Positions 13,072 to 26,014 of a DNA stretch of 64,000 nucleotides are shown one piece after another. The notes under the pieces are model-generated. The model was not told the origin of the DNA and made no database searches. It worked only from the letters and a program-made list of their open reading frames with translations. Made by a program: the position numbers and the translations under genes. The first letter of the stretch is position 1, and the number at the start of each line of letters is the position of its first letter. Origin of the DNA: Trichoplax sp. H2 (lineage: Eukaryota > Placozoa > Uniplacotomia > Trichoplacea); contig NOWV01000005.1 of NCBI GenBank assembly GCA_003344405.1, forward strand, positions 868,001-932,000, in the 5' to 3' direction.

Positions 13072-16067
13072 ATGCCTTATAACAATAGTGGTGGCGGTTT
13101 TCGTGGTGGTGGTGGTTTCAGAGGTGGACGAGGAAGTCGTGGAGGTTTCCGAGGTGGCCGAGGAGGACGAGGTGGTCGCGGTGGAGGCAATCGATCTTTC
13201 GAGCAAGATTATGGCCCTCCTGAGATAGTCACAGGTTCAAATAGGCATTTACTCTTTCTAGATAGGTCTAATTTGATGCTAATTTGTTGTAGATTACAGC
13301 AGCATCACCGTTCTATTCGTTATATCTGCTGACAGCGTGACTGTCAACTTAGTGTTCGTACATGTAAAGTGCAGGTAAAAATGCTGATCAATAAAGGTAG
13401 CGATCATCCTTGTATCTTGAGCTAGGCTATCCTCTCCATCAACCCTCTTATCCCTCTGATTAATTGATTCTATGCATGTAACCTGCATAAAACGATGATA
13501 ACTTATAGTAATGATAATGCTTAACATGTAGTATACTTATCACGCAGAATATTCCATTTTTTTATGTAATGGCGTTGATGCTAAGCGGACCAATGCTACG
13601 CGTACGTTATGATAGCGTATCCCAACTGGATTTGGATTATATTATACAACGATCATTCATTCCACATCAATTATACGATTAGTTATTATCTAGCTCAAAC
13701 TACAGTGAACGTGTCAACTAATGAATTTTATCCAATTTTCACCCATGCTTACTGTGTGGATGCTTCATGGTGATCAATACTCTTAGTTAACGTTACCTTA
13801 TTGGATTGTTATCACAGATATGTGGCCTTGATGTTATCAACCTCAAGCTGCATCCACCAAATCAATCAAACTATTCGATTATGTCGAATTATTAGGTGCT
13901 ACTGTACATCATGATAAGTTGTCCTATGCAACTTGATTTAACTAATAATTATATAGTAGAGAAAGTGGAATGTAGTCCTGATATATTTCCAATTATAAGT
14001 TACTTGCCGATCGAATACTACCTTAGATTTCATATACGACTTTTAATCGTACCTGCTATAAATATCGATGACGTATCATGACAGCTTGTCCAATTTTGCA
14101 ATTACGTTTTAGAAGGTATACTTTTACTGATGAATTTTCTATCAAATCATTAACTAAACCAACAACATCGCAACTAAACTGCGACGAAATCATGACCTCA
14201 GTAACCAAGGATATCTCTACCTTCAGAATTTGGATATTATACCCGTAGTTATCTAATTTTACTCGTAATTACTAAACGCACGCTAACTTCATCACAACTT
14301 GCTCCGTTCAACTTCGTTTTGCGCTGTATGCTTTGCTATTTTTCATAAAGTCGTTTGTTAGATCAACACTATCACCTGTTGGCTGTTATGAAATCGTAAC
14401 CTTAGTAACTCAAGATCTGCTTTTCTACCTTTCAGAATTGGGATATGTTGTTCATCCTTGCGAAGGAGACTTGGTTTGCAAGTGTACAAGCGATAAGATT
14501 CCATTCTTCAATGCTCCAATTTATTTAGAAAGTAAATCTCAAATTGGAAAAATCGATGACGTCTTTGGTCCTATGAACGACAGGGTAAGAGTTGAAAAAT
14601 CCTACAACTTCACCATGATATCAATCCTGGGATTGAACTTTAGCAGTACTCGCGTTTAGTTTGATAATTACAGAAGCCTCATTCTCTCAATAAGTATCAA
14701 AAACACAACTTGTACACGTATATTATAGTAAGCCGGTAGTAGTAAGGCATAGTGACTTGAGATGATTAATTAGAACCTTTATTATCGCACGTATATACAG
14801 TAAATATACCGTACAGCAATATATTGACATGGTCAATTTCAACTAGTAATCTTTGGATTACTTAAAGAGAACATACGTATGTAGGTTGTAGTATTCTCTT
14901 GTAATGATCCTAATTTTGCTACAACAAGACTTAAATTGCTCATCATGATGATACCTGCTAACTCAATGTCATTGCTTTGACCATGATCATTGTCTTCTGA
15001 TTAGTATTTCACGATCAAACTATCCTCAGATATGGGTGCATCGTCTTTTAGTAGTAGCCAAAAGGTAAGTATAATTAAGTGACATCACATTATCCATGCG
15101 ATTTGATTATGCTCTTATAGTTGTTGATAAATTACGCCTTAACAGCCTCAATTCTTACCAGAAAGTTTTTCGTTACTGGCATATTTATAGTTCTTTATCG
15201 ATCCTGCAAAATTGTTGCCTCTTGCTCGATTTTTACCCAAATCCTCTGGCCAAAGTGAGTAAAGCTCCGCTTCATACAGTATTTCATTTTTAAACGAAAT
15301 TACAAAATAAGCTCATCTCATATTGCATAATTTTACTGTAATATTGATTAATCGATACGCATAATCATGTTTTAATCGAGGAAATTTCTGTGCTTTGATA
15401 ATTTTTGCTAATACTATATCATGGGCATAGCAACTTTCTCAAGTCTAAATAAGTTTAATCTCAATACTCGGTGAACAAGTTCTTGTCACCATAATGCAGT
15501 TACGAACTAGCTTAAAATTTGAATAATTCAACTCTTTAAGCTAACAATTTTAAAGAATAAATTAAAAGTACAATTTGACGAATATTAATAACTAATTATC
15601 AATAGGTACTCCTGGTGGCCCCAGACGAGGACGTGGAGGTATAACATATAGATTTTATAGCCCGTCAGGATATTTATATAGCAGTTCAATGTGGCCTAAT
15701 ATCATTCGTTAAACTAATTGCAGGAGGACGGGGCAGAGGTGGCTCCGGATTCCGTGGTGGATCACGAGGTGGATATAGAGGCGGTGGATCGCGTGGCGGA
15801 AATAGAGGCGGCGGCGGTTTTCGCGGCAGAGGTAGAGGAGGCGGTGGATTTCGTGGAGGTTTCCGCGGAGGTATATATATAATAAATTTCTGTCGCGTAT
15901 AACATACGCGTATAGAACATAAATAAGATAATACATATCTGTATCACCGCTTCTTTATCACTTAAATTATTTATATTACCATATATTAAAGCTTGCTCTT
16001 AGTCACCTTCGTCGTTGCTAATACCATACTTGATTGATTCTAATTCTTATTGTTTGTAGGGCGATAA
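13072..16067 (+). CDS. GAR1: H/ACA ribonucleoprotein subunit GAR1
   Basis: GAR1 is the nucleolar subunit of H/ACA snoRNPs, which pseudouridylate rRNA and take part in telomerase RNP. Complete model of 7 exons, 207 aa (human about 217): 13072-13234, 14436-14584, 15005-15064, 15191-15254, 15606-15638, 15724-15870, 16060-16067. The N-terminus is an RGG/glycine-arginine tail ([16 protein letters not shown]). The core fold follows ([75 protein letters not shown]). A second RGG tail ends the protein. The last coding exon has only 8 nt: it completes a glycine codon, adds Arg and gives TAA. Residue order and lengths agree with the family throughout. Confidence 0.96.
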
Positions 16068-16940
16068 TGTATACTTCACTGGCTTATTTCCGAGAAAATA
16101 TATCGACAGCCTATACTGTGTAAAACTAATACTGTGTTGTTCTGTTTTATCGAAAAAATTCCAATTGTAGAGGGAGAAGATAGTTCATCAGCAAACACTC
16201 TTCAACTGCACAATTTTTACTTCAGTTACTCACATCGAACCAAGTGTAAAAACTGCCTTGTTATGTAATAGATACGTACATTACTATAAAGATTTCGTAA
16301 ACTATTTGGAGCTTAGGAGGAATGTATTTCATGTTCTACTTAGCACAAATAAGTTATAAAGTTACAATTTATCATTTCTTAGAAAATTATTTAAGGTACA
16401 ACGCCTCATTAAACCTGATTTGTCCAATTTGTTAAATATTTCTTGATGAACCAGAAATAAAGTAAAAAGCTCTTTAAATTTATAGTATTACTTTTGATTA
16501 CAGCCATGACTTATATTCAAGATACATTGCGCTAGTACCAACTAATTTTTTTTACAGCGAAGCCATTTAGCCAACAGAAACAATGAGTAAATTGAACATC
16601 AAGATGTTCGTTCTTTATTGAATCTTTTGCCAAGATCACGAGTTTAAAGATTAGGTTCTCAAATAGTGTCTTGTTATAACAGAATCATTGATAATATTGA
16701 ACTGCTACAGTATCATTGTATTCATCAATAATATTGTCTATCATATAATAATACATCATATGGATAAAGTCTTGCAAACTCATAGTGAATAAGCGTAGTA
16801 ACTTACTGGTTTAATCTAGTCAATTTAACTTAGTGCTAAATGACACATACTCTGCATGGTACTTGACATGAATACAATTGTTATTAAATTCTCGTAAGGT
16901 TTTCTACACCTATTGTCATACCATCATAATATCAACCGAA

Positions 16941-17228
16941 TCATGGCATCTTTGCCCCTAACCCATCATTTATTATCAATACGCTATAGGATGTATAAAA
17001 ATATTCCTCTCGCATAATTCTAGTTGCGATATAAGGTACGAAATGAGCATTTACAACTACAGTATTACAAAAAAAATTTATAAGACTAATTTCCAGACGA
17101 TGATAATGAAATAAAACTAGAGGAAAGAACGACAGAAAATATGTTATTACAGTAGCCATAAATAATACAACATGCCAGGCAAATAGTTTAGAGATTATTC
17201 CCTGATTTTCTAGGTCATCTCCTTCCAA
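16941..17228 (-). pseudogene. Orphan two-helix membrane ORF, possibly the end of a decayed receptor
   Basis: A 95-codon open frame lies 20 bp beyond the stop of CFAP96 on the same strand. It begins without ATG (first in-frame Met at MATVITY) and encodes two hydrophobic helices, VLFMATVITYFLSFFPLVL and a second one ending VPYIATRIMREEY. The layout resembles helices 6-7 of a class A receptor, but the NPxxY motif is absent and no upstream exons were found. It could also be 3' UTR of CFAP96 that is open by chance. The receptor reading is inference. Confidence 0.25.
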
Positions 17229-17247
17229 TATTTTTTAAGAGTGATCG

Positions 17248-19645
17248 TTATTGACGATAATTGGAAGGGTTAATTTTCCTAAATGAAATAAAGATATAAC
17301 GATAATGAGATGGCGAAATATTGAGGTACTATCCGGTATAATTTCATAATCCAGCTATTATTAGCTGATATTTTTTACTTTACCTTGTAACAGACATATT
17401 TAAAATTGATTTTGAAGTTGTCGATTTAGAGACTGATGGAGGTATGAAAACACCTTTACCAATCGGTTTGCCGGTATAATATTGTTTAATTGGTTTGCCA
17501 CCTCTTTCTTCAGAATGAGTTGGATAAGGGCTAAAACATCCACTTTTACAACCCCCAGGCTATGTGAATAAAGAATTGAAATTTCATTGTACCGTTCAAG
17601 ATCTATTTTAATTGATTTAGATACTTTACAGGTCAAATTACTAATAGATCTAATCATTTATTCAGTTATAATAAGACTTTATGAAAAGCAGCAGATCAAC
17701 TTTTAACGTCCGAAAAATACTATTTCAAACTTACCGATTTAGCTGGTGATGTAGGCTTAAAAGGCTTGACTAATTTCTTTTCTTTAGGGATATTTCTTTG
17801 CTTTTGTGTTCGAGAATTAGATTCTGCACATAGATTAAAACCCTTTTGAGTAACACTACAGAGTTCAAACATTTGTCTTCCTTTTTTTTGATCTTACTCA
17901 ATGCGACTGTATTTATATTTGTATTTCGCGTCAATAAATGTATTTTACTTATAAATTACTATCTCAACGGCTTTAATACATACGCTTTTCATAAGGTCTA
18001 AATGGATTCTGATCGAAATAAGCTCCTGTTTTCAATGCAGGTTTAAATGCTGCACCTTTTCTTTTTTCATAATGCTCTCTAATTTCATCCTACACCGTCA
18101 TAACATAGGGAACGATTAGTTAATTAAAAATTAAGTAACTTCAAGATTAGGACTAATTCAAAACATTCAATTTTTATAAAAGTCTAACCATAGCGATATC
18201 TTTATCTTTGTCGTATTCTTCTGAGGAATAGCTTGGATATGGATTGATAGTCACATCAGCGTATCTATTATTATTGCACAAAAATTGAAATTAATTTAAT
18301 GGTGTTTGTTATGTCAATTATTACAGGTAGACGACGAAACATCGCTCATATTAGCCAATCATGCTTAATTTTAACATCTTTATCAAGTTCATTTTCGCTT
18401 TTAATGAGCTATATTAGAACACATCTGAAGAAAATTTTCATACACAGAAACTTACCCATATCCGGATCCTTTCTTGGCTGGATTAGTCATAATATTCCGT
18501 TTGGTAACTCTTGCCTTAGGCTGACTTCGGGTAACAGGATCAAAAGCTGGTATAACTCCACTAAATGTTCCATAATAAGTTCCGACGCCATTTCTGAATT
18601 AAATAAATTAAAATTTTATATACTATGAAATTCTGGTGATAGTAATGCCATACACTATATCCTAGTTTGTGGATATCGCTGCCAGTAGTCGAATAATCTA
18701 ATATGGACAAGCCTAAACTTACGGTTTTATATCGCCATGGGTAGGTATAAATGCTTTGCCTTTATTCTTTTTAGCATCTTTAATTCGATCTTGTCGGCGA
18801 GTCTTTAATATATCAGTATAGGATTCCCCCTACATTACAAGGTGAAAATGAGTGTATTATGATCGAATAGAATATCTCTACGAGTCTTTAAAATTAGTAC
18901 TTTAAAGCATTTTATTTACGAAGCAATAATACAGCAGCTCTTTAATATGTCGTTATTTCGCCTTTGATAATATGCAATTAAACCCCTAATCCTATAACGA
19001 TTCAGGCTATGCTTTAATATGTCTAATATGTAAAGGATGTTATCGCAAAACAGCTGCAGTTTTGTTTATCAAAAATATCTATATAAGCACATGAGACTAA
19101 CGAAAGTACTTGTTGTTATTTCGCATTCGACGTAATCAAACGCTATATACGCATGTTGAATTAATATAACAATAGACAAAGCGATATTTACAAATTAGTT
19201 AAGAAGGATTACTGTAGTAGATGTATTATTATCAGATAATCTTAAAAGATCACATCTTTACCTCCATAACACGACTAAATTCGCGGAAATAGCCATCATT
19301 GCTTCCACATTTCATTCTACCTCCACCCGGTAACATCTGTTTGCCTTTATGTGCATTGACGTTAAAAGTATCTATAATACAAAGATGCATGAAAGGCCAT
19401 TAACGAATCTGATGGCAGTATAACTCCAAGTATTAAATAGAATATAGAATTTCATATTTACTAATTAAAAAGTGCTATCGTTAACGTAATACGAATATAT
19501 AAGAAATATTGACTACTAGTCATTTGCCTACATTACCTGCATGGATATTGTTTTTATATGGATCGCCAACACTGATGTAATTCATTTCGCTAAAAATACC
19601 CAAGGTATTTAAAGCGTTTTTCGCTTTCGGATCAGCTGAAATCAT
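17248..19645 (-). CDS. CFAP96: Cilia- and flagella-associated protein 96 (C4orf47 homologue)
   Basis: Complete 9-exon model, 313 aa (human about 309). In transcription order: 19645-19537, 19371-19262, 18829-18723, 18593-18456, 18264-18189, 18089-17984, 17823-17735, 17559-17384, 17278-17248. It is collinear with human C4orf47: LGIFSEMNYISVGDPY, KGKQMLPGGGRMK, TRRQDRIKDAKKNKGKAF, GVGTYYGTFSG, NPAKKGSGYGYADVTI, KRKGAAFKPALKTGAYFD, KPFKPTSPAKSPGGCKSG, FIPPSVSKS and a C-terminal INPSNYRQ. The vertebrate protein is an axoneme/centriole-associated component; its molecular role is little known. There are no membrane segments. The short last exon (31 nt) was found because it restores the human-like ending; reading through the donor would stop at TAA four bases into the intron. 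Confidence 0.93.
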
Positions 19646-21951
19646 TTTCTATTAGCGAAATGATGAGTTGATTACACTGAGATTAGTGGGTTAATTCGAT
19701 TTGAAACGATAAGTCTATTTCTATAACTGATATGTAACTGTTAATCAATCTAAAAACCAATATAGACATTGAAAAATTCATGATCATTGATCAATTAACT
19801 CTATCTATTCAGAGAATGGGTGAATAAAATAGATGATTGGATGAAAACCACCTATAAATATTTATGGTAATCATTCATTTTCTTATCAATTCTCCTGAAG
19901 TTGTATTATTTATCTAACTCGATATAGCATGCAACCATAAGATTATGTAGTTTAAATCAGTTATTCTATCTTTTAGAGAAATAACATAATCAACATAAAC
20001 ACATTCATTACTTAAACGAACTCATACATATTGGTGATTGAGAAATTAGCAAGAATAAAAGTATCAACTTAGATCACAACAAATTATAAAACTGTACGAT
20101 TATCTCAACGTAAATTAACGTAAAAGGCCTTCAATATATAGAATATGAATGACGAACAAGGATATTTTACATTACATGACTAATCTACTGCTTTTGGAAC
20201 ATAAAGCATGGTAAATACGTCGTGATAGAATAGTAAATTTGAAAGCATCAATCTATCGAAACAAGATGAATCAGTAAACTGCACTGCACCACAAAGGATG
20301 TTAAATTCGACCAGTAAATTCTTACAAGAGGTTTCATATGTGATATTTCTGAGTATTATTCCATCATATCTAATCTATTTCAAAAGTTAACAGTTTCCCT
20401 GACATTTACAATCTTTTCACTGTTTATCCAGCTACGACGTCTAATGCACTAATTTAACGAAATGTAATTATGAATGATCACTAAATTACGGACTACAATT
20501 CTAATCTGAAATAGAATACTATAATCGAAACAAATCAACTCACTCTCCTAATCTATTTAACTGCGTCCACTTTAAGAATATTTTAAAGATGAATTTATAT
20601 GTTTGACGTGATTGTGTCTTCTTTTAATCTAAATTAAGATCACATTATCTATTAGGGTTGTGGTTCTCTTCCATAGAAATTTAATAAAAAGGAAGATTAA
20701 GATCAAAACCAAATTATACTGTCAATAAGTAACACAATTTAAAATTTGATTACCTTATAAGCTATCGATCCGATATCCCTCTATCTTCATAAAGTTATAA
20801 TTACAATCCGTAAATAAGTTTAGTAAATTTAGACAGCTCTGATAGCACGATTAAAATCGAATCTATCCGAAATATTATCATTCCACTATACTGCAGTACG
20901 TCGAAATAGCAAAAGTATACAACTCTTACTTAGTTACCATAGCAACCTTAAGATAAATTACCTGGTTTACGACCGGTGCAGCAATGCGGGATAATAACTC
21001 TGATCAATGATTAGACACAATACAGCGTCTTAGAATATTACCTCAACAACTTCACTATTAAAATAACAAGATCTTCATATTTCCTACTGTATTCTATATC
21101 ACAGATCATCTTTAATCAATTTGTTTTTATTCATGACGCTTAACAAATTATACTAGTCGTATTGTACAATAGCAATGTTATGCTAATTAGTTAAGGCACA
21201 GGATAAATCCAGAATAAAGAAACCACATCGCGCATGTTTCTTTACAGGATGCTTATTACAGATTGTCTAGCATAGTAGCCGCTAACTTAAGGTAGATTAC
21301 TAGAGCCTATCAGATGGGGAGTTTATGTATTGTAGTCAATCGTTTCCGTTTGGTAAACCAAGCTATCATGCAAAATTAGAATGGTCACGATCTGTCGAAT
21401 ACTTTAATAATATCGTATATTGCCCTTAACATTTAAATATAATTTTCCTTAGACTTCATTATTTTTCAACAAAGCGCTAAAAGCAAAGTTAATAATAACA
21501 TCTTTCAATTTATCATAAAATGATGGTCAACATTTAATAACGTTGGATCGATAACATAGAAATATTGTAAAGATTTACGATAATCTTACATCCATTTACA
21601 TTGGATTCGTAACGTGATAGGAAATATAAGATCGTTTCATTCATCCCGAAGATGCTAAAGCATCATCTATTACAACTAATACGCCATATTTATCTACTAG
21701 TCATGATAGCACTGATCAGTTACATCAATACCAACGACAGGATAAGTCTGTATTATCAACATTTTCTCAGCTAGTAATGCAATAAGTTTACAACTGAGAT
21801 CATAATATAGTAAATATAGATAATATAAGCATAACGAAGCAGAGTGTCATCAGCTTTTACTGACTACTACACACTGTTTCTATATCGCATGTTCTGTACA
21901 TGACCTAAATAATTCTATGCGCGTATTACACAGTGTTGTGAAGAATATTTC
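19646..21951. other. 2.3-kb AT-rich intergenic region
   Basis: No open frame of note, no recognisable exon and no obvious repeat. It separates the start of CFAP96 from the 3' end of NUDT13 on the same strand, so it should hold the CFAP96 promoter. Confidence 0.5.
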
Positions 21952-24112
21952 TTAGCATTTATTTGCCCAATCTGAAAGTAGCTGATGAGCAATAGCTACT
22001 GGTGGTGGGATAAATACAGGCAAACCATTAATAGCGATAGGTTTCGGCGTACAAGCAATTAATTTCTTGACATCTTGACGTGTAAACCATTTTGCATCTT
22101 CTAACTCCAGACCATTTATATTGATCTACGAACAAGATATTCCATTAATGATTTAAAAAACAAGTGTGCAAAATACATATACGTACTTGTGCATTTACAA
22201 CTATTATATCCTTATCACTTATTTACCTCAGCGGAAGAGTCTACAGTCACATAGCAACCTATCATTAAGGAGGTATCGCCGATACCCAGTGTCCAACCCT
22301 GCGTCCCTTGAAATTCTACTGTTTCTGAAAGCACACCGATCTCTTCAGCAACTTCTCTGCGCGCACATTCCTCAAGAGATTCACCTGGTTCGCAAAAACC
22401 GGCTAAACCACTGTATAGCCCCTCCGGAAAACTAGGTTGACGAGCAAGTAAACATTCTCCATCCCGAATGACCAAGGCAGCAACAACTGGCGACACCTAA
22501 GTTGCATCGAAAATGATTACGAAGAATATGATATACGCCATCTCAAGCTATCTAATAATCACATACTTGATACAGTGAAAGCTAAAGCAACCAGAATAAA
22601 TTTACGCGTAGATACTATTTTTATATATTACCTGCGGATAAAATGTAACACGGCAATTCATACAGTATCTTCTGCTGCCACTGAAATATCGATATGTTTT
22701 GTTACCACATCTTGAGCAATATGAGATTGTTTTGTGAAAATGGATGAGTGATAATGCCTATGAAGGATGAAATTTTTCCTTTATTGCCATTATTTTCAGG
22801 ATAAAATTCACATTTATTGTATTTTACCATAATTAACTGGTGGTGCAGTATGGTTACACAATTATAGCATAAAGATTCACAATGCAAAGTCTAATGAGAC
22901 GACACTGACAGTAATTAAAACTGATATTTGTCAGAAGTCTAAAATTATACTCTTGGTCAAGGTGTGAACTTTTGATGATACCTTTAGAAAGAGAGAATTT
23001 TCGCTGTGTTCTATCAATGTCAGGCTTCGCATGCAACTGTAGAATTTTCCTGGCTGCGATATTTCTATTTCATTCGGGCTAGGCAGAATATCGCTTGAAC
23101 ACTGGCTTACATCGATTGCGAAGAAAGGCCTATTATCATGTAGTCCGAGGAAGACAAAGTTTGGAACTTCATAATTGTCAGTGTCCATATTGACAAGTTT
23201 TTGTACATCTATAGTAATTCAATGATACCAATAAACAAGCAATATTAGTCTAATCGCTACTTAAGCGAAGTAACAATCAATCTTACACTGTAGTAGTATA
23301 CCTACCCATTGATCATACACAATGAGGTAATGGCGAATGGAATCGAATACTAGCTAAAAGTATTCATTTCCCATGTAAACTATACTGTTTACTGTACATT
23401 ACAGGCACTGATCCACTATCTAGCACTTCTTTGTGGGAGGCCCATGTATTGGTGTGCCTCTTCGTACGCCTATTTCAGCTAAAAGTTGGATCAATCAAAC
23501 AATATGATAGTAGAGTAGTTTACCGTCGTAGCACTTACTGTGCAATACGTTTGTGAATGTTTACAGTGGATTGTATGACTAATAAAATCATCCCTCACTT
23601 ACAAATTATTTATGCACTTTGGTCAACGCAAAACTATTTAGCTGAGTGATATTGTGAGAGACGTCCAGGTCTGTCATGGGCTATTGATGACTTCTAATTC
23701 ATAACAGTACATTCTACAGACATTAAGCAAGCCAGAAGGCACCGACAACGTTAGCCGATGGAAATTGGGGTAAATTAATACGGATGCTACCCCTTACACA
23801 ATCAATGACAATGCATAGACGTGTCTCCATACCTTGATAGTTTACTTTGGTCATGAGCAAATTACCACGATCTGTCCTTGTCATATAAGGCTTATTTCCA
23901 TTAAATATTGCAAATTTTCCATTGAGAAATGCTTGTCGGCATTGATTGTGATCTCTCTCCAGCTCCTCTCGAAGTCGATATTGTTGTAGCGTGAGTCGAT
24001 GAACTGCAGTCGATTGACTTCGATATTGTATAGGAGAAAAATATCGACTGAACGATACTATCTGGTTGGTGCTACCTCGACAAGCAAAGCAACGACCCCA
24101 ATAGAAAGCCAT
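21952..24112 (-). CDS. NUDT13: Nudix hydrolase NUDT13-like, mitochondrial NAD(P)H pyrophosphatase type
   Basis: Complete 5-exon model, 358 aa (human about 352): 24112-23833, 23208-22982, 22757-22632, 22496-22227, 22125-21952. The N-terminus (MAFYWGRCFACRGS...) is basic and free of acidic residues, consistent with mitochondrial import. The NUDT12/13 N-terminal domain follows (LQQYRLREELERDHNQCRQA, FVFLGLHDNRPFFAIDV). A zinc ribbon has all four cysteines (C183, C186, C201, C204), and the Nudix box GFCEPGESLEECARREVAEEIGV spans 244-266 (given only as a family signature), with its metal-binding glutamates. The C-terminus LEDAKWFTRQDV...PPPVAIAHQLLSDW matches the family. NUDT13 cleaves NADH/NADPH to NMNH and AMP. 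An in-frame upstream Met exists at 24175 in the same exon; 24112 is preferred because it starts the targeting-like sequence. Confidence 0.93.
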
Positions 24113-24567
24113 CGTTGCTAATGCTACCAAGGATAATCTACTTTCACCTTTGCTTCGGCTAGTACGTTGATGCAATTGAATTGGAGTCAGATGGTGCTGT
24201 CTGGTTTAGACAAGAAATCGTAATGTCATTGCAATAGTAAAGCACCCGTAGAGTATATCTAATGGACACTAAGATAACTATACACTAAGCTTAGTTTATT
24301 GGAATGCCTTGCAATAGCAAAATGGAACAAGTAGAGCGTAGGATACGATGAAATAATATTGAGGAGCATCCGCTAGAAATTTTCGGCCAATCGGCCATTC
24401 AAGCTGAAGAATTTTGGCGCCAGCTTGCTTGCGTAACAATGACGACACCACATGACAGCTACATTAATTCCTATTGTCCACTTGCCAGTGTGCTCTATAA
24501 GTTGCAAGTGCTACATGATACAGTATACTATAGTTTGTACTGCTCGTTTTTCATGCTACTGTATGGA

Positions 24568-24910
24568 AAGAGAGACGGATGCCAGATGGGTGGCCGTTCC
24601 GTATAAAATAATTAATGAATTAATAAATAAATAAATAATAATAATAATAAGGATAATAAAAGCGTCTACTGTACTGTACACTGTACAGTACTTTGAGGAT
24701 CAAAGGCGGAAAGTACTGTAAACTGTACACTGTACAGTACTGTACAGTAGACTACTGGACTGGACTGTACTGTACAGTGTACAGTCTACAGTCTACTGTA
24801 CAATAGACTGTACTATGGTTGCCTCGTAGACCGTATCGTTCCAGACCAACAGCGATAATATCAGCTGTTGAGAGAGACGCCTGGTGGCAGGCCATTCAGT
24901 ACAAAATAAC
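24568..24910. repeat. Pair of related ~45-bp segments (24568-24612 and 24869-24910)
   Basis: Both copies start with GAGAGACG, keep GTGG..GGCC.TTC.GTA and end in AAAATAA. They have about the same spacing but diverged bases. They look like ends of a small dispersed element, not coding sequence. Confidence 0.45.
24660..24815. repeat. Palindromic TACTGTACAGTA simple repeat
   Basis: About 150 bp made almost wholly of GTACA/TGTAC words in both orientations, for example ACTGTACAGTACTGTACAGT. It could fold into extended hairpins or cruciforms. Similar patches occur at 25270-25370 and 25460-25495. Confidence 0.8.
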
Positions 24911-25163
24911 CAGGGGGTTTATCATTCTTCTGGTTATTTTACTATACGCGATCACTGAAACCGTCCACCACACTGTATCAAAACAACCAAGTAGCCACTT
25001 TGGATGCTTGGCGGATAGTACAGTATAGTTGTAGTACTTAATTTACCATAAACTTGACTACTCCGATTATACGCAACTCCGATGTTTTCAATTGACTATC
25101 CTGTATCGTATGATTTAAGAATTTCGTGCTAGAGACCAGTGGTGGGTCCGACTGCAATACCAA

Positions 25164-25450
25164 GTAGCCATTTTTCGATATTTTAAGGCCTCATTAGTTT
25201 AAAAAGTCCGTCTGTCTGAGGGGATGATCAGTTCAGTCTAGGCCTTTTGCTTCTAGTAGTCTATGATCGCTATAGTACAGTACAGTACACAGTACTGTAT
25301 GACATACAGTAGTTACAGTATCAGTACAGTATCGCACAATTCATGAATACTGCAGTACTGTACACTGTAGCCATTTTTCTATATTTAAGGCCTCATTAGG
25401 TAAGAAAAGTCCGTCTGTCCAAGTGGTCGGTCAGTCCAGTCCAGTCCAAT
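25164..25450. repeat. Direct duplication of ~85 bp (25164-25247 and 25367-25450)
   Basis: Both copies read GTAGCCATTTTTC.ATATTT, then AAGGCCTCATTAG and AAAGTCCGTCTGTC, and are about 203 bp apart with TACTGTAC repeats between them. The unit with its palindromic flank was probably duplicated in tandem. Confidence 0.75.
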
Positions 25451-26014
25451 TCTTCTTCTACAGCACTGTATAGAACACTGTACAGTTACAGTATGCGGTA
25501 TCTCACTATTCGGGATGAGTTTCTGTCAGTTAGTGTAATTTCGTGAACGCTGTAAAATTCTGAATAAAATTGAAAAAACTATTTTGATCAACTCTTCTTC
25601 TGTGTGCTATCCAAAAGATATTGGAAAACTATCTTGTTATTTAAGAATTATTAGAATGATTCTTAAGGTGTATCGTAGCCACTATCACCAATGATTCCCC
25701 CCATATACCGCAATAAACTGCCTACCTTTCCAAGTCTATTGCATTGCGATGAGCATCTTGTATGGTACGGTATAGTCATCTCGACGTCGAGCTGGTCAAA
25801 ATCAACTCACTCGGTATATAGGCGCGTGCGCACATAGAATTCTTCCTTCTAGTCCTTCAATCGTTGCCGTGCGTTGGAAGCCATTTTTACAAGGTCAGTA
25901 AATCGACGAAAATTCGTCGCCATCCGTACACAATTTCAACAAATCTTTATTTTATGAACAAGGTAAAACAATTTTTTTAATGGCGAGTTTCATTTTATCC
26001 GTTATAGTTGAATC

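Larger units (their letters stand above)
24113..26014. other. Intergenic region with palindromic repeats and eL34 promoter/5' UTR
   Basis: No protein gene recognised apart from the upstream part of eL34. Near 25848-25895 a pyrimidine-rich start (CTTCCTTCTAGTCC) followed by a GTCAGT donor could be the TOP-type first, noncoding exon of eL34. Repeats within the region are listed separately. Confidence 0.45.

Noticed and set aside
15709-15947. Minus-strand frames opposite the GAR1 RGG exon
   Set aside because: Shadows of the repetitive RGG codons; the plus strand has clear splice sites and family identity.
18299-18628. 109-codon plus-strand open frame
   Set aside because: It lies antisense over CFAP96 exons and introns, whose minus-strand reading matches a known protein exactly.
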